Below, in pieces: positions 32,543-46,000 of a stretch of DNA of 64,000 bases. A program made the position numbers and the translations under genes. The DNA is from Thereva unica (taxonomy: Eukaryota; Arthropoda; Insecta; Diptera; Therevidae), in contig OX465286.1 in NCBI GenBank assembly GCA_949987705.1, positions 9,179,959 to 9,243,958 on the forward strand. The letters are read 5' to 3'. The notes under the pieces were generated by a model. It saw only the letters and a list, made by a program, of their open reading frames with translations, was not told the DNA's origin and searched no databases. The first letter of the stretch is position 1. Each line of letters opens with the position of its first letter.

Positions 32543-35533
32543 ATGACAGACGAAAGTGGTGTTGAAGGATTGGATGAAACTCTGAACATGAGAAAAAAAC
32601 AAGAGGAAACAATTGAAATGCCTGTACTAAAAAATCCTGTAGATTTAACAACAATATCATCACATCATCAAGTGATTTTCTACCATAATAATTTTAACTA
32701 TAATTTTATATTAATTTTTTGTTTTATTTTTTATTTCTTTTAACAAAAAAAAAACAAGGTTGTTAAGGTATCTACACTGCCTGAAAGAGGATCATGGAGC
32801 AGCAAGCTAGATTTTATACTATCAGTTGTCGGTCTAGCTATTGGATTGGGAAATGTCTGGCGATTTCCATATTTATGCTATAAAAATGGTGGCGGTGCAT
32901 TTTTAGTTCCATACTTTTTAACATTAATATTAGCCGGTATACCAATGTTCTTTATGGAATTAGCATTAGGGCAAATGTTAACAATAGGTGGATTGGGAGT
33001 TTTTAAGATTGCGCCAATTTTTAAAGGTGTTTATATTTATTATAACAAGAATAATAATAATTAAATAAATAGCTATAAAATAAATAGATTAAAGAATGAC
33101 AAAAATAAAAAAACTAATCATATAATTTTATAAATATTAAGGAATCGGATATGCAGCTGCTGTAATGTCGTGCTGGATGAATGTTTATTACATTGTCATT
33201 TTAGCTTGGGCTATTTTCTATTTTTTTATGTCCATGAGAGCTGGTAAATAATATTTAAATTTAAAATTAAAAATCGACGAAAAAAATATATAACAAAATT
33301 TTAGATGTACCATGGCGAACATGCAGTAATTATTGGAATACACAAAATTGCGTTAATCCTTACGAAAGGAATCAATTACATTGTTGGGAACAATTAAGTA
33401 AATCTACTGGAAATTTAACAAAAGTTTGCTCTCTTACAACTGGAACTAATATTTCTGCATCGGAATTAACTGATCCCGTTAAGGAATTTTGGGAGTAATT
33501 ATAATATAATATAAATTAATATAAATTATTAATTATAATACACGATTTTTGTTTTTCTTTCTTTCTTTATTAGACGACGTGCACTTATGATCTCACCCGG
33601 TATTGAGCATATCGGCAGTATCCGATGGGAATTAGCTGGTACCCTATTACTTGTATGGATCTTATGCTATTTTTGCATTTGGAAAGGTGTTAAATGGACC
33701 GGAAAAGTTGTTTACTTTACTGCATTATTTCCATATCTTTTATTAACTGTATTATTAATACGTGGAATAACATTGCCAGGCGCCCTTGAAGGCATTAAAT
33801 TTTATATTATACCAAATTTCTCGAAATTAAGCGAATCAGAGGTAAGGACATAACAAAATATATAATATAATATTAACAATATCAATAATAATTAATAATT
33901 ATTTATAATCTAGGTGTGGATTGATGCTGTAACGCAAATATTTTTCTCATATGGTCTCGGTTTGGGTACGCTGGTTGCATTAGGAAGTTACAATAAATTT
34001 ACTAATAACGTTTACAAGTAAATTAATTAAATAAATTAATAATTAATTTCAAATAACATAATAATATCATTTAAAAATAGGGATGCACTGATTGTTTGCT
34101 CTGTAAATTCAAGTACTAGTATGTTTGCTGGCTTTGTGATATTCTCAGTTGTAGGATTCATGGCACACGAACAGCAGAGACCAGTTGCTGAAGTGGCAGC
34201 ATCAGGTAACACGGATTGGATCAACATATAAATACATACACTATAAAAAATGTTTCTTTTTTCCCATTAAAACATCTAGGTCCTGGATTAGCCTTCTTGG
34301 CTTATCCATCAGCCGTATTACAGCTGCCAGGATCGCCACTATGGTCATGCCTATTCTTCTTTATGCTACTGCTAATTGGCTTAGATTCACAATTTTGCAC
34401 AATGGAAGGCTTTATAACAGCGGTTATCGATGAATGGCCGCAATTATTAAGGAAACGCAAAGAAATATTTATTGCTGTTGTATGCGCACTTAGTTACTTA
34501 GTTGGTCTATCATGTATATCGCAGGTTAAGCATTATTTTGATTCATAATTTTAAATATTTTTGTGTGTTTTTAAAATAATACACATATACCCCGTTTATG
34601 ACTAGGTTCAACCCAAGTTCAACCCGGGTACAACCCAGTCATAAAAGGATATCGAGTTTAAACTGGGTCCACTCAACCCAACTTAGCTCTCGCTATCTGG
34701 ATCGAGTTGAATTTCACCTCATATACGCAGGTTGAGTTGAAATTGGTTTGAAGTTACATTTGTCTTGTTTACTATTTACTATCCGTGAAGTCCGCATTCC
34801 GCCTTAGTTCGTGTGTTCGATGTTTTTTCTGGTACAAGAAAAATAAATTATTTCGTTCTGAATTTTCACGTATCCATAAATGTGAATTTTATACAAAACA
34901 TTTGAGGTTATGTTTTGATATCAATTCAACTCTATTTCAACCCAAACTCAACTCAACTTAACCATCATATACGGTGGTCGAAATTTCAACTCAATTTCTA
35001 CTCAACTTTTCGACCTAGTCATAAACGGGGTAATATATTAAATTTATTTATATACATATATACAGGGTGGTATGTACGTCTTTCAAATATTGGATTCATA
35101 TGCAGTAAGTGGCTTCTGCTTGCTATTTCTTATATTCTTTGAATGCGTTTCAATATCATGGGCATATGGTGTTGATAGATTTTATGATGGTATTAAGGAA
35201 ATGATTGGATATTATCCACTTATTTGGTGGAAATTCTGTTGGACTATAACTACACCAATGATTTGTGTGGTAAATATTTACCGTTGTTTATTTATATTAA
35301 TTTATTTATTTTTTTTAAATTTTACTAATCAAACATTATTATTATTTAAACTAGGGTGTATTCATTTTCAATTTGATACAATGGACACCAGTTAAATATT
35401 TAGACTATAGCTATCCATGGTGGTCACATGTATTTGGTTGGTTTACAGCATTATCATCAATGTTATGCATTCCTGGATATATGATTTGGTTATGGATGAA
35501 TACCCCAGGCGACAAGGCAACGGTAGATTAAAT

Positions 35534-35606
<73 letters not shown>

Positions 35607-35748
35607 TTGTTAATAATAATGATAATAAAAAAAATATATATATTTACAGAAAATACGTCTCATAGTAAGAATAGATGAGGATGTTAAGGCATTACGTGAA
35701 AAAATGCGTCACGATTACGAGAAAGCTCACGAAGTATATGGATTGTAA
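32543..35748 (+). CDS. Gat: Sodium/chloride-dependent GABA transporter (SLC6, GAT type), 11 coding exons
   Basis: Exons: 32543-32671, 32759-33026, 33142-33243, 33305-33494, 33574-33841, 33914-34017, 34081-34205, 34280-34524, 35066-35269, 35355-35522, 35650-35748. All introns are GT-AG and the total of 1902 nt encodes 633 aa. The protein shows the SLC6 TM1 signature [10 protein letters not shown] (about 74-83), NVYYIVIL in TM3 (the second Tyr, about 149, aligns with the GABA-binding Tyr140 of GAT-1), a short extracellular loop 2 with a Cys pair and N-glycosylation sites, then [15 protein letters not shown] and [14 protein letters not shown]. This pattern fits GAT-type transporters, which clear GABA from synapses and glia using Na+ and Cl- gradients. 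A 5' UTR exon begins at 32515 after a good acceptor, so at least one upstream non-coding exon exists. An AATAAA lies about 25 bases past the stop. Intron 8 holds a MITE and intron 10 a long TA microsatellite. Confidence 0.92.
34590..35030. mobile_element. MITE in GABA transporter intron 8
   Basis: Ends ccccgtttatgactaggt and complement with TA on both sides (34588-34589, 35031-35032). 441 bp, rich in ttcaaccc and aactcaac repeats, no frame. Confidence 0.85.
35538..35604. repeat. TA dinucleotide microsatellite
   Basis: About 65 bases of pure (TA)n just after the exon 10 donor of the GABA transporter. Confidence 0.95.
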
Positions 35749-36058
35749 TTATTATTTAAAACAATAACAGTAATAAATATTAAAAAAAAAACAACAACAA
35801 GAAAACACTTTCCACATCACTTTTTTTTATAGCATATCATTTGTCTTTAAGAAAATATGGTTTTAAATTCACGCATATTTTTTTTTGTTTTATATTTTAT
35901 TTTCCTTTTTATTTGTTTAAATAAAATTTTGAATGTAATCAAATTTTGTGCGCTATTATAAACTAACTACACACATATACTACTTATAATATTCTGTTTT
36001 ATTAATAGTTTAATCAAAAAAAAAAAAGAAGACAAAAACAGAATGAAAGATACAGTAA

Positions 36059-36560
36059 AGTCTAAAACAGAATCAATGCAGTGCAGTATACTGCACTGCC
36101 TGCCAAAGTTTCGGCACACAATTGCATTTAGCGCAGTAAGCAGCAGAATCCTGCACTGCGCAGGTTTAGGCTAAATATTCTAAATTTGCTCTGCAGTGTG
36201 AGGTTAGAAAATTAAACTTCAAATTTTCATAACGGTGGTAGTGTGCCAGTAAAAACCGCTAATAACAAAATATTTCTAAAAATTTCTCTGCATCATGTTT
36301 TCGTTGTTGTTGTAGTTTGGCAATTTACTAGCATAAGCTAGTGAACCCTGACCACAGGATTTCTTACTGGTCCAGCCTGGCGGCTATATAGATCAAAAAA
36401 CTACACCATGTTTTCGCGAAATTAACAACAAATTTGTCGTTTGACTTGATTTGATAAACACTGCATTGCGTTAATTTCGTTATAAGACGCAATGTCGTAA
36501 TTTTTGACAAGCAGTAAAAAACACTGCATACTGCACACTGCGTTGATTCTGTTTCAGGCT
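36059..36560. mobile_element. Inverted-repeat element with TAA duplication
   Basis: Ends agtctaaaacagaatcaatg and complement of agcctgaaacagaatcaacg, flanked by TAA (36056-36058, 36561-36563). Subterminal gcagtgcagtatactgcactgc palindromes. 502 bp, no frame. Confidence 0.85.
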
Positions 36561-36563
36561 TAA

Positions 36564-37384
36564 CCTGCGAAAAAAAAAAACATAAAGACTTAAAATATTT
36601 AAGATTTTTTTTTTTAATAATTTAAAAAAAATAAGTTCTCAAGAATGAAATGAATGAATAAAAAATATATTAAAAATGAAACTGGTTATAAAAATATTGA
36701 AATTATATCGAAAAAAAAAACAAACAAACCATACAACCATATTTTCTTTTCAATTATTTTTATAAAATGGAGTTTGCACAGAAAACAAAAAAAAAACATT
36801 AAGAATAGCTTGTAAAAATACAAATATTTTTTTTCGATTTAATTGTTCCATGTTTACCGAATATACTATAAAATAGAATACCTGCATTTTCGAAAAGTAA
36901 AGATTTTTTTGAATCATATTTAATAAAAAAAAAAACAAATATAAATAATACTATTTTAAAATAATTCAAGTTAAAAACAGAAATCATTTTGCAAAATCTC
37001 CTTCAGAACAATATTTTTTTCTGTCTTATATTTATTTTTCTTTATAGATAAATGTGAAAATTTTTAGAAGTAGAAGAAAAAAAAAATGAAATTATTAAAG
37101 AATTTAAAAATAAACATTAAAAATAAAACATTTTGAAAAATGTTCAGTTAATTAGTAAGCTGGTTCGAATATTTATTCATGTAAGCTTATCCTTATATCT
37201 TACGTACAAAAGTAACAGTTTCCAACATAAGAAAAATTATTAAAAAAAAATTAAATGTGTTTTATTTAAGAGTGACACTAATCACAGCATATACGGGGGT
37301 GATCGGGGGTATACCACAGGACGCGGCATAAGTGGTACTTTTTGAGAAAAATTACCATTTATAAATGGCACAGCGCAGAAACTT
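36564..37384. other. AT-rich gene-free spacer
   Basis: A/T runs; short frames on the minus strand near 36750-36987 are low complexity. Confidence 0.45.
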
Positions 37385-38650
37385 TCAATAGAATCCAGCT
37401 ATGCAAGCTATTCTTAATGTTTGCCTTACAGAACACCTCAACCGAAGTTTGCATGGATTTGGTGAATCTAGTTTGGTTGCTTTGGATATCTCCAAGGCTT
37501 TTGATAGAGTATGGCACTCAGCCTTGTTAGCTAAACTCAAAGCTATTGGAATTGACTCGCTTCTGTATAATTGGGTTGAGAGTTTCCTTTCCAGCCGTTC
37601 AATTAAGGTAGTATTGGATGGCGTCAAATCTGAATCTCACCCCATCTCTGCGGGGGTCCCCCAGGGTTCAATTTTATCACCGGCCCTATTTCTCATCTTT
37701 ATAAATGACCTACTTTCAATCCCATCCAATCTACTTCTCAGCTTCGCTGACGACGGTACTTTACGTTACTCGTACAGCTACGATACAAGACAGACTCATG
37801 CCAGATCCTGCCTTGATGATCGTGAGCTAATGGCCAACTCTATTAATAACGACATTAATCTCATTATAGAGTGGAGAAGCAAGAATCGTGTTGAATTCAA
37901 CACCACCAAAACCAAGTATGTACTGTCTTATTTTAAAGAAAAAGATCAACAGCTCTCCATCCTTGAGAGTGGGTAAAGTTGAACTAACGGCCGATCCCTC
38001 CCTACACATCTTAGGCGTGACATTAGCCAAAGACTTGCGATGGAATGACCACATATTCCAAATCGCCAAACAAGCCTCCCAGTGCTTGGGGTTTCTTAAG
38101 AGGTGCAAGTTCCTCCTCTAGCCATCGGCCCGTGCTGTTATATATAAATCCTACATTCGGTCTCTTCTCGAATATAACTCCCTCGTTTGGGGCGGCGATC
38201 CAATAACCACCTTGATATGGTTAGATAAGGTCCAAAAAAGGGCCCTAAAATTAATTGATGACGATACCGCTTGCTCCACCATCGACCCCCTGAGCCACCG
38301 TAGGAATGTAGGAATAATGACAATATTTTATCGCTACTATCATAGTGACTGTTCCTCCGAGTTAAACGCTCTCCTGCCTCCACGGCAATCTTATACCCGC
38401 AACACCAGATTAGCTCACTCGTCTCATTCCCTCCACCTGCAACTCTCCCTTTCACGCACTCAACAAGATATAAATTCGTTAGAACAACTCGACTCTGGAA
38501 TAATCTCTCGCAGTCAGTATTTCCGAGCTGATACAACATCCAAGAGTTCAAACGCGGGGTTCATCACACCACCTTCTTCAACACCCCCCCCCCGTACATG
38601 TGGCAAAACTCCATATTAATACTTCCAAAAATGACCGCTGGAAGCGCACT
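37385..38650 (+). pseudogene. CR1/jockey-like LINE reverse transcriptase, frameshifted
   Basis: Open for 191 codons (37401-37976): LVALDISKAFDRVWH (motif A), GVPQGSILSPALFLIFINDLL, LLSFADDGTLRYS (F-ADD, about 37745), then a frameshift near 37930 into NSSPSLRVGKVELTADPSLHILGV and, after a stop at 38120, LDKVQKRALKLIDD (about 38225) and the C-terminal end. Endonuclease part missing. Confidence 0.88.
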
Positions 38651-38754
38651 GGAATCCAAGATCATTACAAGGGCTTGTATGAAACTAAAAACTTTTAAAT
38701 GGCTCCCCTGTAAATTCATTTGTTTTTGAGTTGTGCCACTATTCTTGCAAAGCG

Positions 38755-38935
38755 ACGACATGTCTGATATTAGGCAACATCCATCTGAAGTCACACTACC
38801 TCAGTATGTGAAACGTGACTCCAAACGTATGCTGTTCATCACTGTCAAAAGCTCATTTTTAAATCTTAAATTAGTAAAATTCTTTTATTTTTTTTTTCAT
38901 CACGATTTAATAATATTTTTTGATTATTAAATGTT
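38755..38935 (+). repeat. Dispersed repeat shared with 44851-45018
   Basis: catgtctgatattaggcaac followed by 160 bases of about 90% similar sequence at both loci. Here it follows the LINE directly and is probably its 3' UTR. Confidence 0.75.
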
Positions 38936-38940
38936 TAATT

Positions 38941-39960
38941 TAACAAAAAAGTCCATACGAATATAATGAATTGGAAGCTTTTTTTAATAAGTGTAGGGAA
39001 TTGCATCAACTGCAGTCCGGTTGTTATCCTCTGACCTTTAAGAACGAGTCTGTACAAATTTTCATCTCTACATGAATTTTCTCTTTACTTTAACCTGTGG
39101 TCTATTAATATAATCTCAATTTCGTTATGGCATAGGTATATATCATGTGCACAACTGAATAGACGTTGCGCATTTTTTTTGTTATGATTCGCAGTCTTGG
39201 TTGGGATGGGGGTGATTCATTCGAACGCAGCCAGACTGTTGTGTAATTGCAAATGAATGGATGGAATTGTGTAACTACATACAAAAAAAAAGATACAAAA
39301 AACCTCACAATTTCGCTGTTTTATCGTTTATATATCAATGTATATCTGTTCGTCAAGCAGCAATCGATTATGAAAATATGACTTATAAAAATAGCGACAC
39401 TTGCCTTCCTCTTGCCATTTTTTTTTGTTTGCTCGAAATTATATAATACAACAGGATTGGTTTGTATTGGAAATGATAATTCCAATCAAAGAAAATTATT
39501 ATATTGTTATAAAATAATCCACTCTACCACCAGTACAAGTTGCAAGTATAAAAAAACATCCAGTATAGGTATGCATAAAAATTGCAATATGCAGAGTGTG
39601 CAGCTTAAAAGGTATACAAGAAGCAGAAATGAGGGTGGTTATAGGTTTTGTTTTGTATATACCTATATAGAGAGGGAGAAGCCACAATTTCCTATCCCAA
39701 GTAAAAAATAATCGATACATATATATATATATACGATACCATAATGAAATTAGTTCACTGCAATCTTATTTTGAATGTAAGCAAACAAAATAACAATTTA
39801 TCCAGGTTTAGTTCCTCACGAGTTTCGTGTTGTAGGTTGAAGGTACTCTCTCTCCACCATTCAAATAATTCATTTTCCACCGAAATATTTCAAGACGTTT
39901 TATTTATTTATTTTAATTTTTTTGTTTTTAGTTAAGTTGGGGTCAATTGGAACAAACTTA
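38941..39960. other. Gene-free DNA upstream of inaD
   Basis: No coding or repeat family seen; presumably includes the inaD promoter. Confidence 0.4.
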
Positions 39961-39985
39961 GCTTAATTAATTAATTAATATTGTG
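39961..39985 (+). promoter_or_regulatory. Tandem TAATTA homeodomain-type motifs upstream of inaD
   Basis: About 80 bases before the inaD start codon the sequence runs ttaattaattaattaatatt, giving overlapping TAATTA cores. Photoreceptor genes in flies are driven by paired-class homeodomain factors that bind TAAT-type palindromes. It is a weak candidate because the surrounding DNA is very AT-rich. Confidence 0.25.
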
Positions 39986-40063
39986 ATAATCTATTATATA
40001 TATATACATATATATTTTATAATAAGTCCTGCGCTACTTAATTAACAAATTAAACTCTGCATC

Positions 40064-43000
40064 ATGGCTTTTCAAAATTATCTAGGATCAGACGGTGAGT
40101 ATATAAAGGATTAATTTCTTAAGTCTTAATACTGAATAAAAATGTGTGTTAATCTACTGCAAAAGAATTTAAAAAAAAAAATTAGATGTATATGTTAAAG
40201 TGTGCTGTGTGTGTGTAACTTGATTTGTTTTTAAATATTATTTTTGATTGTGAATAAATAATATTGAAATAACCGTTATTAACTTAAACAAACAAAAACA
40301 AATATATACTTTTTACAACACAGAAATGGCCAAAGAAGTTAAACTACAAAAAACAATGAAAAGTACATTTGGAATTTGCCTAGTTAAGGGAGAGGTAAGT
40401 GATATTCTAGAATTGGTTAAATTAAAAACAAACAAAAAATATTTTCCTTCATAAACAGTAAGGATATACCTCTATGGAAAATTTAAATCCAATTAAGGAT
40501 TTCTCATTGAATTATACATAATAGTTTTGCTTTTTTAAGCTTATAAATAATAATATGCTAGGGGGCAGGACGAAGCTTATATGAATACCTGATACTTTAC
40601 TAAATGGATTTGTTTTTAACAAATCACTATCGTTTGGAATTCTTCCAAGTTCTGGAAGAAATCCTACCTAACACCGATCTTCATAAATCATGCGATAATC
40701 ATTTAGTGGATAATTATAGGGGCATTGCCATCCTATCCATGATTCCTAAACTTTTCGAAAAGCTCGTATATAACAAGATTGCACACCTTTTATATATCCT
40801 AACATTAACGAGCAACAACACGATTTCAGAAAAGGGCGTTCGACTACCTCAAATCTTATGATTCTTATCTCTGAACTTCTATGTAGTATGGAGAACGGTC
40901 ATCAAATTGATGCCGGTCTACATGAACTTCAACAAGGCCTTAGATCGGGTGGACTACCCTATTTTGATTACTAAGTTATTTAAATTTGGAACTACCCTGC
41001 CCTACCCTGAAATGGATAAAATCATATCTTAGCGGTAGAACACAGGTCGTCAGATTTCAAGGATTTTTATCCCAAAGAAATCGAAATAACTTCCGGTATC
41101 CCCCAAGGAAGTCATCTTGCTCCGCTATTGTTCAATATCATCATCTCCAATCTGTCTCACAAATTAAATAATATACCACATCTCTTTTATTCAGACGACC
41201 TGAAAATATATATAGCGCTATAAAGTCCGACGCCGATGTATATCATTCCATTCCATTCCAATGAAACTTAATGCATTGCAAGACTGGTGCAACACTAATA
41301 AGTTGAAGCTAAACACTACTAGCAACTGACATACAATAACCATCTCCCGGAAAAAAGCTCACAGCTGCAGCAATACTATCTTGACAACAAGTTATTAAAC
41401 CATGTTGATAAAATCGTAGACCTAGGTGTTGTCTTAGACAACAAATTAAATTTCAACCTACACTACGATAATATTACTGCTAGAGCCAACAAACTCCTAG
41501 GTTTTATAAAAAGAAGGGCTAAGAAATCTGGGTCACTAAAACACAATTCTGCTCACTTGTCCGGCCAATCCTGGAATACGCATGCTCTGTCTGGGATCCC
41601 ATATTTCACGCCCAGTAGCAACAGGATTGAATCCATTCAAAAACAATTTCTCCTGTTCGCACAAAGAAATTTACATAACCCGGCTGATTATCGAAGCCTT
41701 CCACATTATACAACAGACAGGCTCAAAGTTCTGGATCTTTTACCATCTGTCATGCTGGAGGAAAATGCTTATCTCATGCCTTTAGACATTCTAAACGGTG
41801 ACCTCAAGGTGAAGTTCTTATCGGACAGGGTCATGTTCAATGAGAAAGTTCGACGCACAAGGCATACGAGACTGGCTTAAGGAATACTCTTATCGCACTG
41901 AGTACGCAAGGAACGAGCCCATTAATAGATGTTGCATGGTCTTCAATGATCATAATCAATGCTTTACTCGTCCCACTCAGGGCCGGCGTTTGACTTTTTT
42001 GCGCCCGGTGCAGTATTCCATATTGCGCCCCCATAATTTCTGTTCTTTTTTGATTGCAGTAAAGGACAATGGAAAAAGACACAAACACTCTTTGGAGTTC
42101 CTTTAATATATATAAAATTGACAGCCCGGGAAATTTTTTTCATTTTTTTTTTCTGAAATTGCACCCCGTCCAATTGCGCCCGGTGCAAGTACCAGGATCC
42201 AGGTGTTTCTCGTCGAAATCGCAAATAAATAAATAAATATATACATATATACAATATATTTACAGGTTTTAGACTCACCTGGTGGCAAAATATCAGGTTT
42301 ATTTATCAAGGATATACACCCACAAAGTATAGCTTATAATTGCGGCAAGCTAAAGGTACAAAAAAAAATATCTTCTGCATATAAAGTTTACACACTATTT
42401 TTCTCATTCTCTCTGGCAACATCATTTAGATTGGTGATCGGGTATCTTTAATTAATGAAAATGATATTCGGGATACTGCTGAGGAGAAAATGATTGAATT
42501 AATTCGTGCCGCTGATCAAACTATAACACTACAGCTGCATGCATATGATAGTGTAATTATTATTTGAGTTTTTTTTTATATAATAATAATAATAATCTAA
42601 GAAATATCATTTAAGGGTAAGAAAACCATGAAAGAAACATCAAATTCCAACAATGACAATTCTATGATGTCGAACAGGAATGATACTTCAACAACAAATG
42701 ACCGAAATCAAAATGGTAACAAAAAAAAAAGAGCAAGAATACAAAAAGGAAATTAATTAATTTATATATAATTAATCGCTAGGCTATAGCACGACGTCAT
42801 CAACAAATCAAAGCAGCAGCAATCAATCAAAATCATCATCAAATGCTGCCGTAGAAAGTGATGATGATGATGAAGATACAAGAGATATGACTGGTCGAAT
42901 GTACACTGAGGGTGGTGTTGAGGTAAATTAAGTAGAACAACTGAGACTGTGGAACAAACTTTCGCAACATCCTGTCTGCGCCTCAAGTCCTAAACCAATA

Positions 43001-46000
43001 TTCTATCCGCCCTTCCCGTTCTAAGCTTACTACTATGGCCAGTTTCACACGAGCCAACAGCCAACCAACAAAAATCGACTGAAAAGAAAGTGCCCTTCCT
43101 AGCCAGTTCGTCAGCTTTACAGTTTCCTTCTATATTTCGATGACCGGGCACCCATACGAGAAGGGTCCTGAACTACTGAGCCATCTCATTAAGAGATCTG
43201 CGGCATTCAGAGATACATAGTTCTGAACTAGAGTGGAGTGGAGCTAGTGCAAGAGCGCAGGGCCTTCAGAGCCGCCTGACTGAGAAGAGAAGTATAGACA
43301 GATCGGCTCCTGTCGCCTTGCTGGTTGATTTGCAGAACAGCCTCATGTATGGCAACCTCCGCTTAGTATACAATGTAGTAATCGAGTAGTCCAAAGGAGA
43401 CTTCAATCCCAAGTTGCGGTGGGAAGACTCTTCCTCCTACTCGACCCTTGAGCTTAGAGCTATCAGTGAAGAAGTTTCTGGCATCCTGAATACTATATGA
43501 TCTATTTCTCCATTCACGACGTGGAGGGATGGGGACTTCGTAGCTATTCGTGAAGGTAACCTCGGATATGCGAAATCGGTTTCTGTGGGGATGTTAACAC
43601 AGTGCAGCACCTTGAAGTGCCCTCCTCTGATTCCGGTCCACGACCCAGACTCTTTTACTCTAAGGACTGCAATAATTGCACAATTTCCCCTGCTACAAGA
43701 TTCAAAGGAAGAAGGTATAGCACAAAGTTTAGGGCATCTGTAGGTGTGGAGCGAAGTGCCCCTGTTATGCCTAACTCCGCACATCTTTGCACTTTCTGTA
43801 GTTTGTTTAGCACGGTGGACTTACTCAAGGTTGGCCAACCTACTAAGACCCCGTATAGAAGTATTGGGCGGACAATCCCTGTGTAGATCCATCGTACTAA
43901 CAACGTCATTAGGGTACGCAAGGACGTGATGCCCATCTGCCTCCATGGACCACGCTCACCATCCTGTCAGTAAGAATTTGGTGGAGGAGAGATACAAGCG
44001 AGGCCTCGATTCTCTGTCATGGTCAAGGCCAGGCCGTCCGGGAGTACGTTGTTAAACGCTCCCTCTATGTCAAGGAATGCTACGGCTAGCACGAGAAAGC
44101 GATTGAATCTCGAAGTTCGATTTTCGAAACTTAAAATAAATATGACCGAAATATGACAGAAATTTAAAATGGCCGCCCAAAGAGGCAAGTTACACGGCAT
44201 AACATTTCTTCCATCAACACTTCCAATAATTCCAATAAACCGGTTTTATAGGCAAGGGGTCGCGAGGAAGTTTGTTACTTGTGCATCCCAAAAAATTCTC
44301 GACTGCACAGAGCAACACACTAACACAATCATAATTTCATTCTCGGGGTCTACGAAAATGACTTAAAGTTTGTACACAGCTACATAGACAATAGAATTGT
44401 TACACGAAAAAATGCAGAACAGTCAGTTTATCGTGAAATTCGTATAACACGCACAAACCGGTTTGTTACAGCAGAAAGTGTTATACCGTGTAACAAGCCT
44501 CAAATATTAATTTTCCAATTGTGTTTCGATTTCAATGGAAATAGATATCTGAGATTGGTTTTTTATGGCAGCAAATAACGAATTTATGATCATAACTTAT
44601 AAATTCAAAATGGCCGCGCTAATATGGCTGACGAATTTTGTCAACCGTATTTCTATTAAAAGCAATAAAAGTGGATTTCTAGGGGTTTTTAAGGTCGCAA
44701 ATAACGGATTTATGATCACCTCCGAAATATTAAGTATAAGTCTATGATTCTGCAATACGCGTGAAGGGGCTGGAGTATGGGTAAACAAATAAAACCTGAG
44801 TCAGTGACAATGCAGATGACAACCCAATGTTAGACAATTTTATATTACATGTCTGATATTAGGCAACATCCGTCTGAAGTCACGCTCCCTCAGTACGTGA
44901 AACGTGACTCCAAGAGTATGCTGCCCATCACTGTCAAAAGCCCATTTTTAAATCTTAAATTAGTAAAATCCTTTTTTTTTCTGTCACGTTTTAATAATAT
45001 TTTTTGATTATTGAATGTGGAGTGCTACTAATGTATACTATATGTATACTGTAATAGTTGAAATTATTGAGCGAAGAGCAGTATCATTGCCCTTTGAATG
45101 AAATAAACGGCTGCTGCAAAGGATTTGATTTATCCCTCATTGTACATAGTTTTCTTGCTATAAATCTTCCCCCTCCCCGCCTCATCGCTATCAAACTACG
45201 TTTCTACAAAGCATATATTTCTAAATACTTCAGAATTTTGAAATAAATTGACTTTCTAAATTACTGTTTGTTGAACTGAGTTGCCTGTCGTCTGTCAACT
45301 GTTTTTGGCACATTTCATCTCACGCATTCTTTTCACTCGACTATGAGAATACCACTTTAAAAGTGACGTAAGTGAAGTGAAGTGTGCTGACTATGGGGGA
45401 CCTTTTCAACCTAATAAAGTTCGGTATGCTAGAGACTCAGAGCCGAAACATACCCAGGCGCGCTATGAACACATCCAAGCCCAAAGCTAGCTTCAACCTA
45501 TGCGTTTAAATGGAATTGAACACATTAAAACATATTTCGCAAATCACAGGTCTTGGCAAAGAAGGTCGCAAGGCTCTCGCCTCTGTCGGATTTTCGGCAA
45601 TGATGGAATTTGAATTCAACTGAGGCTCTAGTGTGCTTTTGACAGTTGAACAGTTTAGGCCGTTAAAATTTCTTCAAGCGATAAACGCCGATTTTACACA
45701 CATTAGTCACGTGTTTCGACATTTATTTCTGGAGGAAAAACTAAAATTTTATCAAAAGCTACATTAAAAAAAACGATATATCTGGTGTAATTTCTTTTCT
45801 CTATCAAATTGATATAGAAAATATTTCTGAACGAGATTTCTTGGCCATTTTTTGTTGCATAGGTTAGGAAATAGGAAATTTCTGGAGCCTAGCAGACCGG
45901 GCTTTAGATAGGCCAAGAAATCTCTTGGGTCTAGCACACCAGGCTTAATAGATCCCCGAATATTTTCTGTTTGGAACCGATTATGGTAGCGCGGTATTTG

